Shown: positions 50,490 through 60,231, counted from the first letter of the stretch. The stretch is DNA of 64,000 nucleotides from a bacterium (GCA_015485355.1 WFTQ01000034.1:1-64000), one strand, 5' to 3'. Translations and numbers: made by a program. The notes: generated from the letters alone by a model not told the origin.

Positions 50490-50525
50490 CCCGGTTTTCC
50501 TTTCTCTGTGATTGGATGGTAAAAA

Positions 50526-51291
50526 TTACGGTGCGATATAAGGCATATGAAAACGATTTGTCGAAAACTTCTTGGGTTGATGAAAGGACTCGAATCGCTT
50601 CCTGTCGCCCGCTTGTCCCCCCAGGAAGGCCGGACAATGCCGTTTCCGTGCCGGGGTATCCGGAAGTTGGGGATAGTTATAACCGTTTTTTAATTGTTGT
50701 TTAATCCAGTGCAACAATTCCGAAGGGTTTTTCATGGGAAAGAGGGAAGCATCCATTTCTTCCAGGAGGTTTTTTAAGGAACGTCCTTCTACGGTCAGAT
50801 CCGAAAGTTTCTCGATTAGCCCATCTCGACCCGCGGGAAAATTTACCCCTTTCACGCGGATCAACACTTCGATGGTCCGGGTGTATTCCAGGGTTTTGGG
50901 GGAGAAACGGGTGAAAAGGTCGACGTTGTTTCGACCGGCCTTGATTTCCCGGTCAGCAATTTTCGCCAGGGCGCCGGCGATGTGCGTTTTCACCCCTTCC
51001 CGGATGGTGCCTTCCGGCTTTTCCTTCACGATCGCCGGATCGGCCCGTAAAATCTGGCTGACCGTGTTTTTGGTGAGGCCCAACAGCTCCGCAATTTCGG
51101 TTTCGGTTTTCATGTAATCGTTGAAAAGCACCACCGCATAAGCCGCCTCCATCAGGGCGGGCAGCCAGGTAAGATTACTCGATCAATTGACGAGGGCCGC
51201 CCACGAATTCCAGGGCCTTCCGAAATAGTTGAAGGGCCGGCAGATCCATCTGCTTTTCGGCGGGTGGTTTCGGCTTTACTTCTGTCACCAT
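50526..51291 (-). pseudogene. HTH-containing regulatory-type protein interrupted by an apparent +1 frameshift (N-part 51175-51291, C-part 50526 to about 51183)
   Basis: N-part MVTEVKPKPPAEKQMDLPALQLFRKALEFVGGPRQLIE* continues in another frame as ...NLTWLPALMEAAYAVVLFNDYMKTETEIAELLGLTKNTVSQILRADPAIV... Confidence 0.6.
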
Positions 51292-51432
51292 TTTGTCACC
51301 CCCCTTCCCTTTTTGTGGAACCCTTTGTCAAAATTGCAAACTTTTTACGGTGCCGATTGGGAACATGTCAAAATTGATGCCAATTTCCTGGGAAGTCAGC
51401 GAGAGTCCACAATCGGAACAGAATGAGGGAGT

Positions 51433-53187
51433 TTACGGCTTTTGTTTCATTCGCAGGGTGCGCAGGCGATTGATGGCCGCGGCCATTTCGAAACGTCGGG
51501 GACGGGCAAAGCTGCCGGGGTGTTGTTCTGCACGTCGAAAGGGATCCAGGCAATCCAATCCTTTCGTATCCAGAAATTGCTCCAGTTTTTCCAGAACCTC
51601 GCGCAGCGTACAGCTTCCATCCATGAAAAGACGGGTGGCTAAATAGATGGCATAGCCGATGGCCCGGGTTTGGCTCATATCGACCAACTGCTCCACCGCG
51701 CGGAGTTCGATGCTGTGGACGCCGAATTGAATCCGGTCCGGCGTCTTGACCTGGATCTGGACTTCTTTCTTACCCCGGGAAGGATCAAAGCTGGAAGCCA
51801 GCGGGATGCGCTCGGTAATGTGCTCCAGCGGTTCAGGGATTTCGATTTTTCTCTGAGTGGGATACGTCCGGGCAACTTCTCGTGCTGCGGGGGTGACGTC
51901 CTCGGGTAAATAGTTGTGCATCATGATGACCGTGTCGGCCACATCCAGATAGTCTCCGCTGCCTCCCATAACCAGAATGGTCGAGACACCGAATCGTTGA
52001 TAGAGTTCTTTGACCCGATCGATGAAAGGCGTGATGGGTTCGCGGTCTTTATGCACCAGCGCTTGCATGCGGGCATCGCGGATCATGAAATTGGTGGCGG
52101 AAGTGTCCTCATCCAGTAGAAGTACTCGGGCACCCACTTCCAGCGCCTCCAGTATATTGGCCGCCTGGCTGGTGCTGCCGCTGGCGTCGTCGGTGCAAAA
52201 GGTCCGGGTACTGCGACCATATGGTAGGGTACTGATGAAGGGACTGATGTCCACTATTTCCACCCGCCGGCCGTCCTCGGCCCGGATTTTCACCGCGTCG
52301 GCACGGGTCACCACGTACTCCCGACCATCGCCGGGAATGTGAGGGTAAACGCCCCGTTCGATGGCGTTCAACAGGGTCGATTTACCATGGTAGCCTCCAC
52401 CTACAATCAGGGTGATGCCTTCAGGAATCCCCATCCCGCTCAGGATGTGTTGACGGCCTCCGGGTGCGTCTATCGGATGAGGGAGGCGGAAGGTCACTTC
52501 CAGGGAGGACGGCGATCGGAAGGGCACCGCTTCTCGGGAGGCCATGGGACGGTCGCTGGCCCCACTTTCCCGCGGCAAAATCGCCCCGTTGGCCACAAAT
52601 GCAATTAATCGGTGTGTTTTCAACCGGCGGCGGATGAATTCCTGGTTTTCCACCGTAAATACGAAATGATAAACCTCTTCCGGATGCAGATTCTCCCACA
52701 ACAGACTTTTTTGCACCATGGCAGGTAGGTCCTGGAAAAAGATCTCCTCCGCCTGCCGGCCCAGAATGGTGCGGCCTGCAGCGGGTAATCCCACATACAG
52801 GCGTGCCTCTAACCACTCGGAATCGATCTTCAGCGCCGTGCGCTCCAGAACCTCCTGTCCCCCCGCATCGATGGTGATTAAGCCGCTCTTTCCCGTGCCC
52901 CGACGCTGTTTGGCCATGGAGCGGATGCTCTGATGCACCCGACGGGCCAGGTAATCCGCCAGGGCTGTCTTCCGAACCGGATTGGCGTACAACTCCACAG
53001 GAAAACCCGCTGTGGAATGAAGCAGCCGTACCCGAAGGCGGGAGGGAGAAGCGAAAGGATCCCCCTGAACATGGTCGATGAATAGCTGGTATCCCGAAAA
53101 GCGATACGTCCCCTGAATATCTTTATAGGCCTTATAGCCTTTGCCGTCAATGCGGCGTAAAATGCGTCTCAATTGTTCCGCTTCCAT
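51433..53187 (-). CDS. ABC-class ATPase family protein (P-loop)
   Basis: 'GITLIVGGGYHGKSTLLNAIERGVYPHIPGDGREYVVTRADAVKIRAEDGRRVEIVDISPFI', 'SGSTSQAANILEALEVGARVLLLDEDTSATNFMIRD'. Confidence 0.93.
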   Translation of the reverse strand: MEAEQLRRILRRIDGKGYKAYKDIQGTYRFSGYQLFIDHVQGDPFASPSRLRVRLLHSTAGFPVELYANPVRKTALADYLARRVHQSIRSMAKQRRGTGKSGLITIDAGGQEVLERTALKIDSEWLEARLYVGLPAAGRTILGRQAEEIFFQDLPAMVQKSLLWENLHPEEVYHFVFTVENQEFIRRRLKTHRLIAFVANGAILPRESGASDRPMASREAVPFRSPSSLEVTFRLPHPIDAPGGRQHILSGMGIPEGITLIVGGGYHGKSTLLNAIERGVYPHIPGDGREYVVTRADAVKIRAEDGRRVEIVDISPFISTLPYGRSTRTFCTDDASGSTSQAANILEALEVGARVLLLDEDTSATNFMIRDARMQALVHKDREPITPFIDRVKELYQRFGVSTILVMGGSGDYLDVADTVIMMHNYLPEDVTPAAREVARTYPTQRKIEIPEPLEHITERIPLASSFDPSRGKKEVQIQVKTPDRIQFGVHSIELRAVEQLVDMSQTRAIGYAIYLATRLFMDGSCTLREVLEKLEQFLDTKGLDCLDPFRRAEQHPGSFARPRRFEMAAAINRLRTLRMKQKP

Positions 53188-53805
53188 GATCTTACCTCAC
53201 CAGGCATTGGAAAAATTACTCGTGCCGTGCCATTTTGAAAGCCGCTTGGATTATCGCCGCCGGCGCCTCTTCCGTTGGCGACCCCAAAACGTGTCTAAAA
53301 TAGAAAACAAAAAGTGCTTTGACAACGGAAAGGATGTTTTTTGTCGGGAAGTTATACTATCCCACGGATCGAAGTCGCCGGAAAACGGATGGGCGGTTAT
53401 CCGACCGCTTCATGAAGGTGGAAGCGGTGATTCGCTGTTTCGAGAGGGAACACGGGTAGGCTGAGGTCGTAAAGCAGTATATTGTATCGGCATTCTAAGA
53501 GGGGTGTGAATACCCGGCTCAGGGACGAGGTGCCGTGGAGAGCAATCATCTCCCGGGAGTGAACCAAAATCTGCGAGAATGGGGAGTGGCGGTTGCAACC
53601 TTTTCCTGTTGAAACAGTTACCGAATTCGACCGCCGGCGGACGGCTCGATTGGAATGGAGGCCCCGAAATCGTAGGGGGTTGAAGGAGTGGCGCGTTCTT
53701 TCCTGAAACTCCCGGAAAATCGGAGGCTTGGGAAAAATACGACCTGGGCCCCCGTTGTCCTTGAGGGGCAAGATAACCGTTACCGAAACAACAGGAGGAC
53801 CAGGG

Positions 53806-54354
53806 ATGAAAGTTATGGAGATTCGCATCGTGCTCTTGGGCATATATTGTGTTCTGGGAACGCTGCGGGCGGGGGAAAATCGCCCACCCCTGAAGATCGG
53901 GGATCCAGCACCGGCGTTTCAATTACGCGATGATGAGGGGAAATGGCGGTCCCTGGAAGAATTTCGGGGGAAAAAGGTGGTATTGTATTTTTATCCCAAA
54001 AACGATACGCCGGGGTGCACCAAAGAAGCTTGCAATTTCCGGGATAATTATGAGCTGTACCGCAAGCACGATATTGAGGTGATTGGGGTTAGTTACGATT
54101 CTCCGGAATCTCATCGCCGATTTAAGGAAAAATACCAGTTGCCCTTTATTCTGCTCAGCGATTCCCATAAACAGGTGGCCAAAGCCTATGGCGCCTACGG
54201 AGGGGTGATGAAATTTTTTATGCCCAGACGCATGACGTTTTTGATTGACGAGGAAGGGAACATCGTTCATGTCTTCGAGAAGGTCGATGTTTCCACCCAC
54301 GCCCTCGAGGTGCTAAAGGCCTTCGGCATTAATCCCGAAAATTCGGGAGAATAA
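53806..54354 (+). CDS. exported BCP-type peroxiredoxin
   Basis: AGGAGG RBS; signal-like N-terminus; 'GKKVVLYFYPKNDTPGCTKEACNFRDNYE'. Confidence 0.93.
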   Translation: MKVMEIRIVLLGIYCVLGTLRAGENRPPLKIGDPAPAFQLRDDEGKWRSLEEFRGKKVVLYFYPKNDTPGCTKEACNFRDNYELYRKHDIEVIGVSYDSPESHRRFKEKYQLPFILLSDSHKQVAKAYGAYGGVMKFFMPRRMTFLIDEEGNIVHVFEKVDVSTHALEVLKAFGINPENSGE

Positions 54355-54392
54355 AACCCCTCGTTCGGGGCTTAGAAAACCTGTCCAACCCA

Positions 54393-54431
54393 GGGTAGAA
54401 GCCACTGAGGGCTGTTCAGTGGCTTCTACCC
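54393..54431. terminator. 16-bp perfect hairpin between convergent genes
   Basis: GGGTAGAAGCCACTGA / TCAGTGGCTTCTACCC with 7-nt loop. Confidence 0.65.
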
Positions 54432-54454
54432 GTCAGGAATACGGTGGGTTACGT

Positions 54455-55475
54455 TTAGTCCACCGGGTTGGGTTTGGGGGTTTCGTCTGTAGAAGGAGGC
54501 AGAATGGGATAAACGATTTCCGGTTGTTCTCCCGTCAGGGTTTTTAGAAAAGCGACAATTTTGCGGGTTTCTTCGCGGGTCAGCTGCAGGCCCAGCTGAT
54601 ATTCGGCCATCATGTTGACTGCCTCGCTCAAACTGTAGGTGCTGCCGTCATGAAAATAAGGAGCGGTCCGTTCCACATTGCGCAAGATGGGAACTTTGAA
54701 GACGTATTTGTCGGCTTCATTTTTTGTCACTTCGTAACGGCCCAAGGTGGTAAGGTCTTTTTCATAAGGCTTCACGACTCCGAATTTCTGAAACATGTTT
54801 CCTCCCACTCCCACACCATTATGACAGGAAATGCAGCCCTTCTCTTTGAATAGCCGATATCCTTCTTTTTCCTCCGGTGTCAGTGCCTGATCATCTCCCC
54901 GCAACCACTGGTCAAAGCGGGAATTGGGAGTGATCAGGGTCTCTTCAAATGCCGCAATGGCATCGGTGATCATATCAATGTCGATTTGCTCGCTGCCATA
55001 AACCCTTTTGAAGCGGTCCACATAGCCGGGAATGCTTTGGACGACTTTTACGGCCAGGTTGTGGGAGAAGGCCATCTCCACAGGATTTTCTATTGGACCC
55101 CCTGCTTGTTCTTTTAAGTCTTTTGCCCGTCCATCCCAGAACTGGGCAATATTATAGCGGGAATTCAGTACGGTGGGTGCATTAATACCGCCGAACCGCC
55201 ATTGGTGGCCGATGGATCGGGGCAAACCGTCCACGCCCCCTGTGGCCAGATTATGGCAGGAGTTACAGCTGATGACACCGGATTTGGACAGACGCGGGTC
55301 AAAGAACAGCATCTTCCCCAATTCCACTTTTTCCGGGTCGAATGCCACGGTCAAAGGGATAGGTTGAATGGGCTCTTCTCGCACCGTGCGGGTGGTTTGC
55401 TGTTTTTCACAACTCGCCAGAATCATAAGAACGCCGGTTAAGACCCCGATGATGAGCCTGTTCCATCCCCTCATG
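54455..55475 (-). CDS. diheme cytochrome c peroxidase (MauG/CcpA family) lipoprotein
   Basis: Lipobox 'VLMILASC'; two hemes 'CNSCHN' and 'CISCHN'; 'LGKMLFFDPRLSKSGVISCNSCH', 'FKVPILRNVERTAPYFHDGS'. Confidence 0.96.
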
Positions 55476-55769
55476 ATACGCTCCTCTCTATTTTTGACCG
55501 TTTCGTTCGTCGGTTTACTCGGAACCGGAATAAGTGAAATATTGCACAATACCGTGCGTAATTTGTTTAAAAAAGCCGCGGGAAACAACCGATAAGTTAT
55601 TTTAGGTCGGCGGGACGGCGTTCCCGTCGGCCATCGGATGTCCCTGCCTTGCCCCCGGAAAGTGGCAAATGGGTGCAGATTTTACTTGCGCTAACGAAAT
55701 AATTTCTTTATTCTTCTGTTCGATGTCAGAAGAAATCGTTGGTTAACCAAAAATAAAAGGAGAGAGTTT

Positions 55770-56099
55770 ATGAAGAAGATGGCGGTGTATATGGTTGCCC
55801 TGCTGGTGATCGTTGCACTAAGTGCAAATGGTTATGCCTGTGGGGATAAGGAGAAAGAGGCGAAGGCCAAGGCGGCGGTGGAAAAGACGGCGGCCAAGGC
55901 CGATAAAGCCTGCGAAGATAAAGCCGTTAAGGCGTCCACAGATAAGAAGGCCGACTGTCCGGCCGGCGGTAAAAAAGCCGCGGTGCAAAAGGCGGCCAAG
56001 TCCGGCAAGAGCTGCGATGTGGATAAAAAAGCCGAGACCAAGGTTTCTGTGGATGTCAAACCGTCTGTGGATGTCAAACCGGTGGGTCAGCAGAAATAG
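55770..56099 (+). CDS. small exported Lys/Ala-rich protein
   Basis: Signal peptide 'MKKMAVYMVALLVIVALSANGYA', then Lys/Ala-rich with 4 Cys, ending 'SVDVKPSVDVKPVGQQK'; RBS and terminator present. Confidence 0.8.
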   Translation: MKKMAVYMVALLVIVALSANGYACGDKEKEAKAKAAVEKTAAKADKACEDKAVKASTDKKADCPAGGKKAAVQKAAKSGKSCDVDKKAETKVSVDVKPSVDVKPVGQQK

Positions 56100-56127
56100 G
56101 ACCGATTGACATCCGGAGGTTTTTCTG

Positions 56128-56154
56128 AAGGCGGCACAGGGTGCCGCCTTTTTT
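56128..56154 (+). terminator. intrinsic terminator
   Basis: AAGGCGGCAC AGG GTGCCGCCTT + T-run. Confidence 0.95.
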
Positions 56155-56232
56155 GTTTTTTTGTAGGCGCGCCCGGCAGGGCGCCAAGGGAGACCGGGAA
56201 GTCCTCCACCGGCCCGGCAACGCCCCCTCCTC

Positions 56233-56310
56233 TGTCATTCTGAACGCAGCGAAGCATCTCTCCCTCTCCGTGCCTGAGATGCTGCGTCGCTGACGCTGCA
56301 CAGCAGGACA
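56233..56310. repeat. imperfect inverted-repeat intergenic element (dispersed palindromic repeat type)
   Basis: GTCATTCTGAACGCAGCGAAGCATCTC ... GAGATGCTgcgTCGCTGACGCTGC; resembles the common 'CATTCTGA(A/G)CGCAGCGAAG' intergenic repeat class. Confidence 0.55.
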
Positions 56311-56358
56311 CGCCGCCCCCTATCATTTGGGTGACCTCGCGGAAAAGGATGTTCAGCC

Positions 56359-57207
56359 TCAGTAGTCCGCACCTTTGGTGGGCGCACCGGTAACAATCTC
56401 TACGCTGGCACTGGCTCCGATCCGCACGGCTCCGGCTTTCAACATATCGAGAGCCGTAGACCAATCTCGAATACCTCCCGAAGCCTTTACCCCCATCCGG
56501 TAAGGTGCCACCACCCGATCCATCAGCGCTACATCGGCTACGGTGGCTCCCCCTCTGGAAAATCCTGTGGACGTTTTCACGTAAGCCGCCCCTGCCAGGG
56601 CCGCTGCCTCACAGGCCATGACCTTTTCCTCATCTTCCAGCAACGCCGTTTCGATAATAACCTTGCAGATGGATCGGTGATGATCGCATACGGTCACTAC
56701 CGCCGCGATGTCCTGGAAAAGCGTTACCAGATCCCGATCTTTCAGGGCCCCGATGTGTATAACCATATCGATTTCTTGGGCACCTTCCTTCAAGGCCTGT
56801 TCGGCTTCGCTAACCTTGATCGCTGTGGTATGGGCTCCCAGGGGAAAACCGACCACACAACAGGTTTTAACCGGATGGTTCTGGAGTATCGTTCGAACGA
56901 TAGCAACGTATACCGGATTCACACAGACAGAAGCGAAACCATGGTCGATGGCTTCCTGACACACCTGATGCACCTGTGCCTTTCCGGCTTCGGGCTTTAG
57001 CAGGGTGTGGTCGATGACCTTCGAAACAACGGCTGGATCCGGCCTGGTTGATAATAGGGTGCGCTGAAGCCGCGCCTTTTCTTCCACTATCCAGGCTTGC
57101 CAGAACTTATTTTCGGGGGGATGGGTGAGGATTCCCGCGCTCTTTAAGGCTTTCCATACCTGCTGTTTCAGCTGTTCGATGTGGGTGTCGGTGAGGGGTA
57201 TCTCCAT
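56359..57207 (-). CDS. deoC: deoxyribose-phosphate aldolase
   Basis: 'VIDHTLLKPEAGKAQVHQVCQEAIDHGFASVCVNPVYV', 'EIDMVIHIGALKDRD', 'YVKTSTGFSRGGATVADVALM', 'VKASGGIRD'. Confidence 0.97.
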   Translation of the reverse strand: MEIPLTDTHIEQLKQQVWKALKSAGILTHPPENKFWQAWIVEEKARLQRTLLSTRPDPAVVSKVIDHTLLKPEAGKAQVHQVCQEAIDHGFASVCVNPVYVAIVRTILQNHPVKTCCVVGFPLGAHTTAIKVSEAEQALKEGAQEIDMVIHIGALKDRDLVTLFQDIAAVVTVCDHHRSICKVIIETALLEDEEKVMACEAAALAGAAYVKTSTGFSRGGATVADVALMDRVVAPYRMGVKASGGIRDWSTALDMLKAGAVRIGASASVEIVTGAPTKGADY

Positions 57208-57390
57208 GTTACCACCGCTTTTGTTTATGAAAGTTTAAAGGGAAGCATGGAGTAAATCAAGCGAAATTCCTTGTAAATCGGAAGGTTTGCCCCGCATGCA
57301 TCAAATACATTACCAGGAAAATTTCCAGTAACGCCTCCACGCCCACTCCATCAAACGAAACGATGGATGGAACAGGAAGGGGCTGTTCCA

Positions 57391-58040
57391 TGATTTTTCA
57401 ACAGCAGGCCGTAGATACCCTGGGGTGTTGTTCTGATCCGATTGGATGTTCCTCAACGGGGGTGGCCATGGTTGTGGACCCGGACCCTCATGCGGCAAAC
57501 TATCTGGAAACAGCCAGGGCGCATGGATTGCAAATTATCCCTATTATAGAAACCCATCTGCACCAAAAGATCATGTGAGTGGCGACGCGGAACCGGCTCG
57601 GCGGACAGGTGCACGAATGTATCTTCATGAAGATGCCGGGGCGTTTTTCCCCCGCCATCCATTGCGGGACGGCCGGGAAATGGATCTGAGGGAAATACGG
57701 GTGCGGATAGGGCCCCCACCGGGGCATTCGCCCGAAAGCATCCCTCTGTTGATTCACCTTCCGGCTCGTAGGGATCAACCCTGGATGGCATTGACCGGGG
57801 ACACCCTGTTTGTGAACGATGCCGGAGGGCCCCGATTGGGTGGAGAGTCAGGATGCGTCGAATTATGCCGGAGAGCGGTATGACTCGGTACATGGCAGAC
57901 GAATGCGTTTGCCGTTGGAGGGGAGCATCAGCCGAAGGGCCGGTTACGCTCCGCAACATCCCGGGCTCCCGGCGTCTTTTTCGTTTTGTCCAATCACAAC
58001 ATCGCCCTCCGGAATGCCCGAACATGCCACTGTTGTTCAG
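57391..58040 (+). pseudogene. decayed metallo-beta-lactamase-fold hydrolase (glyoxalase II/ETHE1-like)
   Basis: Homologous-looking segments in three frames: 'VAMVVDPDPHAANYLETARAHGLQIIPIIETHLH', then 'HVSGDAEPARRTGARMYLHEDAGAFFPRHPLRDGREMDLREIRVRIGPPPGHSPESIPLLIHL...ALTGDTLFVNDAGGPRLGG', then 'YAGERYDSVHGRRMRLP'. Confidence 0.75.
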
Positions 58041-58142
58041 ATAGCAGCTCCGGGAAAATATCATCGAAATGCCACCTGTTTGGTTGACACATATGAGAAA
58101 TTTTTTTAAATTGACAGACAAATTCGATAACTCAAGGACGGT

Positions 58143-58343
58143 ATGTTTTTCAAATTAGCCAAACATCGTCAGTTTGAGTACACACCCCGTTATTACAAAC
58201 CGGAAGGCGAAGATCGCATCAAACAACGCATTCGCATTCGTCGGCAAAGGCAGCGGGCCAAGGGGCGTTCGTTGGTCTGGATGATAGCCGCTCTGGCGTT
58301 TGTGCTCTACGTCATGTATCTATTGTCTCAATTCGGAAAGTGA
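58143..58343 (+). CDS. small basic single-TM protein
   Basis: 'MFFKLAKHRQFEYTPRYYKPEGEDRIKQRIRIRRQRQRAKGRSLVWMIAALAFVLYVMYLLSQFGK'. Confidence 0.75.
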   Translation: MFFKLAKHRQFEYTPRYYKPEGEDRIKQRIRIRRQRQRAKGRSLVWMIAALAFVLYVMYLLSQFGK

Positions 58344-58361
58344 TGAAGATAGGAGAAGACT

Positions 58362-59447
58362 ATGTTCCAGATTAGCGAGGTATTGAAACGGGTTCCTTTT
58401 TTCCGGACCCTGGGCAGGGATGGCATCGATTTCATTGTAGAACGTCTAAAATTTAGGCCTTTTGAAGCAAACGAAGTGATCTGTAAGGCGGGCGATCCCG
58501 GAGACAAAATGTACATCATCATTAATGGAAAGGTTAAGGTGGTGGTGACGCCCGAGAATAGCGACGAAGAGCATGTGATCGCCTATCTGGGCAGCGGGGA
58601 TTATTTTGGGGAAATGGCCTTACTGACGGGGGAACCCCGGTCGGCCACGGTGATCACCACAGAACCCTCGGAAATGTTCATTCTGCATAAATCCGACTTC
58701 GAAGTGGTCATCGAGCGGTTTCCTTCCATTACCCTGAGCATGGGGAAGATTATGAGTCAACGATTGCGGGATACTTTGCAACAAGCGGCCAAGGGAAGTT
58801 CCACCCGGATTGCCCCGGCGGTAAAAGGGAGTCTGGCCGAGAAAAAGCTGGTGGACGTGCTGAAGTTTTGCGAAAGCAACTCCTTGAACGGAAAGGTCAT
58901 TGTGCGACGGGGGGAAGAAGAAGGGGAATTCCATTACGAAAAGGGCGTCCTCCAGAAGGTGATACTGGGGGATTTCAGTGAGGACGAAGCACTGGACCAA
59001 ATGTTAAATTGGGAGGACGGTGAATTTATCATTAAACCCCGACCCATTCAGCTGGAAAATACCAGCGCCGTGGAGGAACCCGAAGGCCGACCGGCCAATC
59101 GCATTGTTATTGTCAACAACAGTCTGGTTGTCCAGAAGATGCTTCAGCGTACCTTCGAAAGCATGGGCTACGAGGTGTATGTGGTGGATAACGCCGCCAA
59201 AGGGAAAAACTTAGTACAAAGCCTTAAGCCTCATCTTGTGATTTCCGATACCAAATTGCCCGATGTCTCCGGAACGGAATTTTTAAGAATGGTTCGCGAG
59301 GTCAGTTCCGTACCGTTTGTGCTGTTAACGGAAGCCTCCAATAAAACAGAATTTCAGGATCAAGTGGCACAATCCGAAAATGTATACCTGACCAATTCCC
59401 ATGAGGTGGGAGAGATTGTTAAGATTGTCGAATCGGTTTTAGGTTGA
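58362..59447 (+). CDS. cyclic-nucleotide-binding domain + DUF4388 (PATAN-like) + receiver-like domain protein
   Basis: 'FEANEVICKAGDPGDKMYIIINGKVKVVV...YLGSGDYFGEMALLTGEPRSATVITTEPSEMFILHKSDF'; 'KKLVDVLKFCESNSLNGKVIVRRGEEEGEFHYEKGVLQKVILGDFSEDEALDQMLNWEDGEF'; 'RIVIVNNSLVVQKMLQRTFESMGYEVYVV...LVISDTKLPDVSGTEFLRMV'. Confidence 0.92.
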   Translation: MFQISEVLKRVPFFRTLGRDGIDFIVERLKFRPFEANEVICKAGDPGDKMYIIINGKVKVVVTPENSDEEHVIAYLGSGDYFGEMALLTGEPRSATVITTEPSEMFILHKSDFEVVIERFPSITLSMGKIMSQRLRDTLQQAAKGSSTRIAPAVKGSLAEKKLVDVLKFCESNSLNGKVIVRRGEEEGEFHYEKGVLQKVILGDFSEDEALDQMLNWEDGEFIIKPRPIQLENTSAVEEPEGRPANRIVIVNNSLVVQKMLQRTFESMGYEVYVVDNAAKGKNLVQSLKPHLVISDTKLPDVSGTEFLRMVREVSSVPFVLLTEASNKTEFQDQVAQSENVYLTNSHEVGEIVKIVESVLG

Positions 59448-59467
59448 ATACCGGTTGGAGGAAACGG

Positions 59468-59851
59468 TTGAGTAAACATTCGGAAATTGATCCTGAGATC
59501 TTAAAAAAAGCCTTTGATCTTTGTCGCTCGTTTGCCCTGCCTCTGCTGGGGACGGAGTTAACCACTCAATTTTTAAAGGAAAGTTACCGGAAAATTCTTC
59601 CCTATTTTCATGTGTTAAAATATTTTAAGTTGAACGATACCGCGCACCTTTCCATTGCCAAAAATGCCCTGACCGATAAAGAATTGTTGTGCTTTGCCGT
59701 ATGGATGCAGCAATTTCTGAAAGAAATTCAACAGTTTATGATCGGGATCGGTCGGGTGGACATCGAAGCGATTACCGAAAGCATTAAAGAACCGCTCGAG
59801 GCAATGGGATTTTATGAATATTTCCATCAGGCGGAAGAGCTGGAATATTGA
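59468..59851 (+). CDS. hypothetical protein, probable operon partner of the preceding gene
   Basis: GGAGG upstream of a TTG start at 59468; 'LSKHSEIDPEILKKAFDLCRSFALPLLGTELTTQFL...'. Confidence 0.75.
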   Translation: MSKHSEIDPEILKKAFDLCRSFALPLLGTELTTQFLKESYRKILPYFHVLKYFKLNDTAHLSIAKNALTDKELLCFAVWMQQFLKEIQQFMIGIGRVDIEAITESIKEPLEAMGFYEYFHQAEELEY

Positions 59852-60231
59852 TACGCAGCTTGTTCCCCTCCCGAGCGCGACGTTTTAACAGGAAAATTTC
59901 ATCGTCCTGCGCACACCGGAAGCCGACGGCGTAAAATCGAACAAACGGTGACGGATTCCTTGCCCGCATGGGAAGGGGGAAATCTGCAACAACGGAAAAG
60001 GTGCAATGGCGAACCCCTGGCCCATTCTTTGTTCACCTTCTCGTTTTGCCTTTTGATTTAAGAGAGGTGGTTTATTATATTTTCCCGATTGAATGAAGCA
60101 GCCGGTGGGGGAAAGATTTTCCCCGGGTTCAGGCGGAGTTCCCTGGGGCAACAGGAACGTTTTCCGAGAGGCGGTGGACGAAAGATAAAAGATGGTGGTA
60201 ACGGATGACACATGTGCCGGGAAGGTGGGGA

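Noticed and set aside
53188-53805. Minus-strand ORFs 53397-53843 and 53410-53922 in the ABC-ATPase/peroxiredoxin gap
   Set aside because: Overlap the peroxiredoxin start on the opposite strand, have low-quality amino-acid texture and no RBS.
59960-60130. GC-rich hairpin-like stretch GGGGGAAAGATTTTCCCC upstream of the DegT aminotransferase gene
   Set aside because: Short stem, no conserved riboswitch core recognised.
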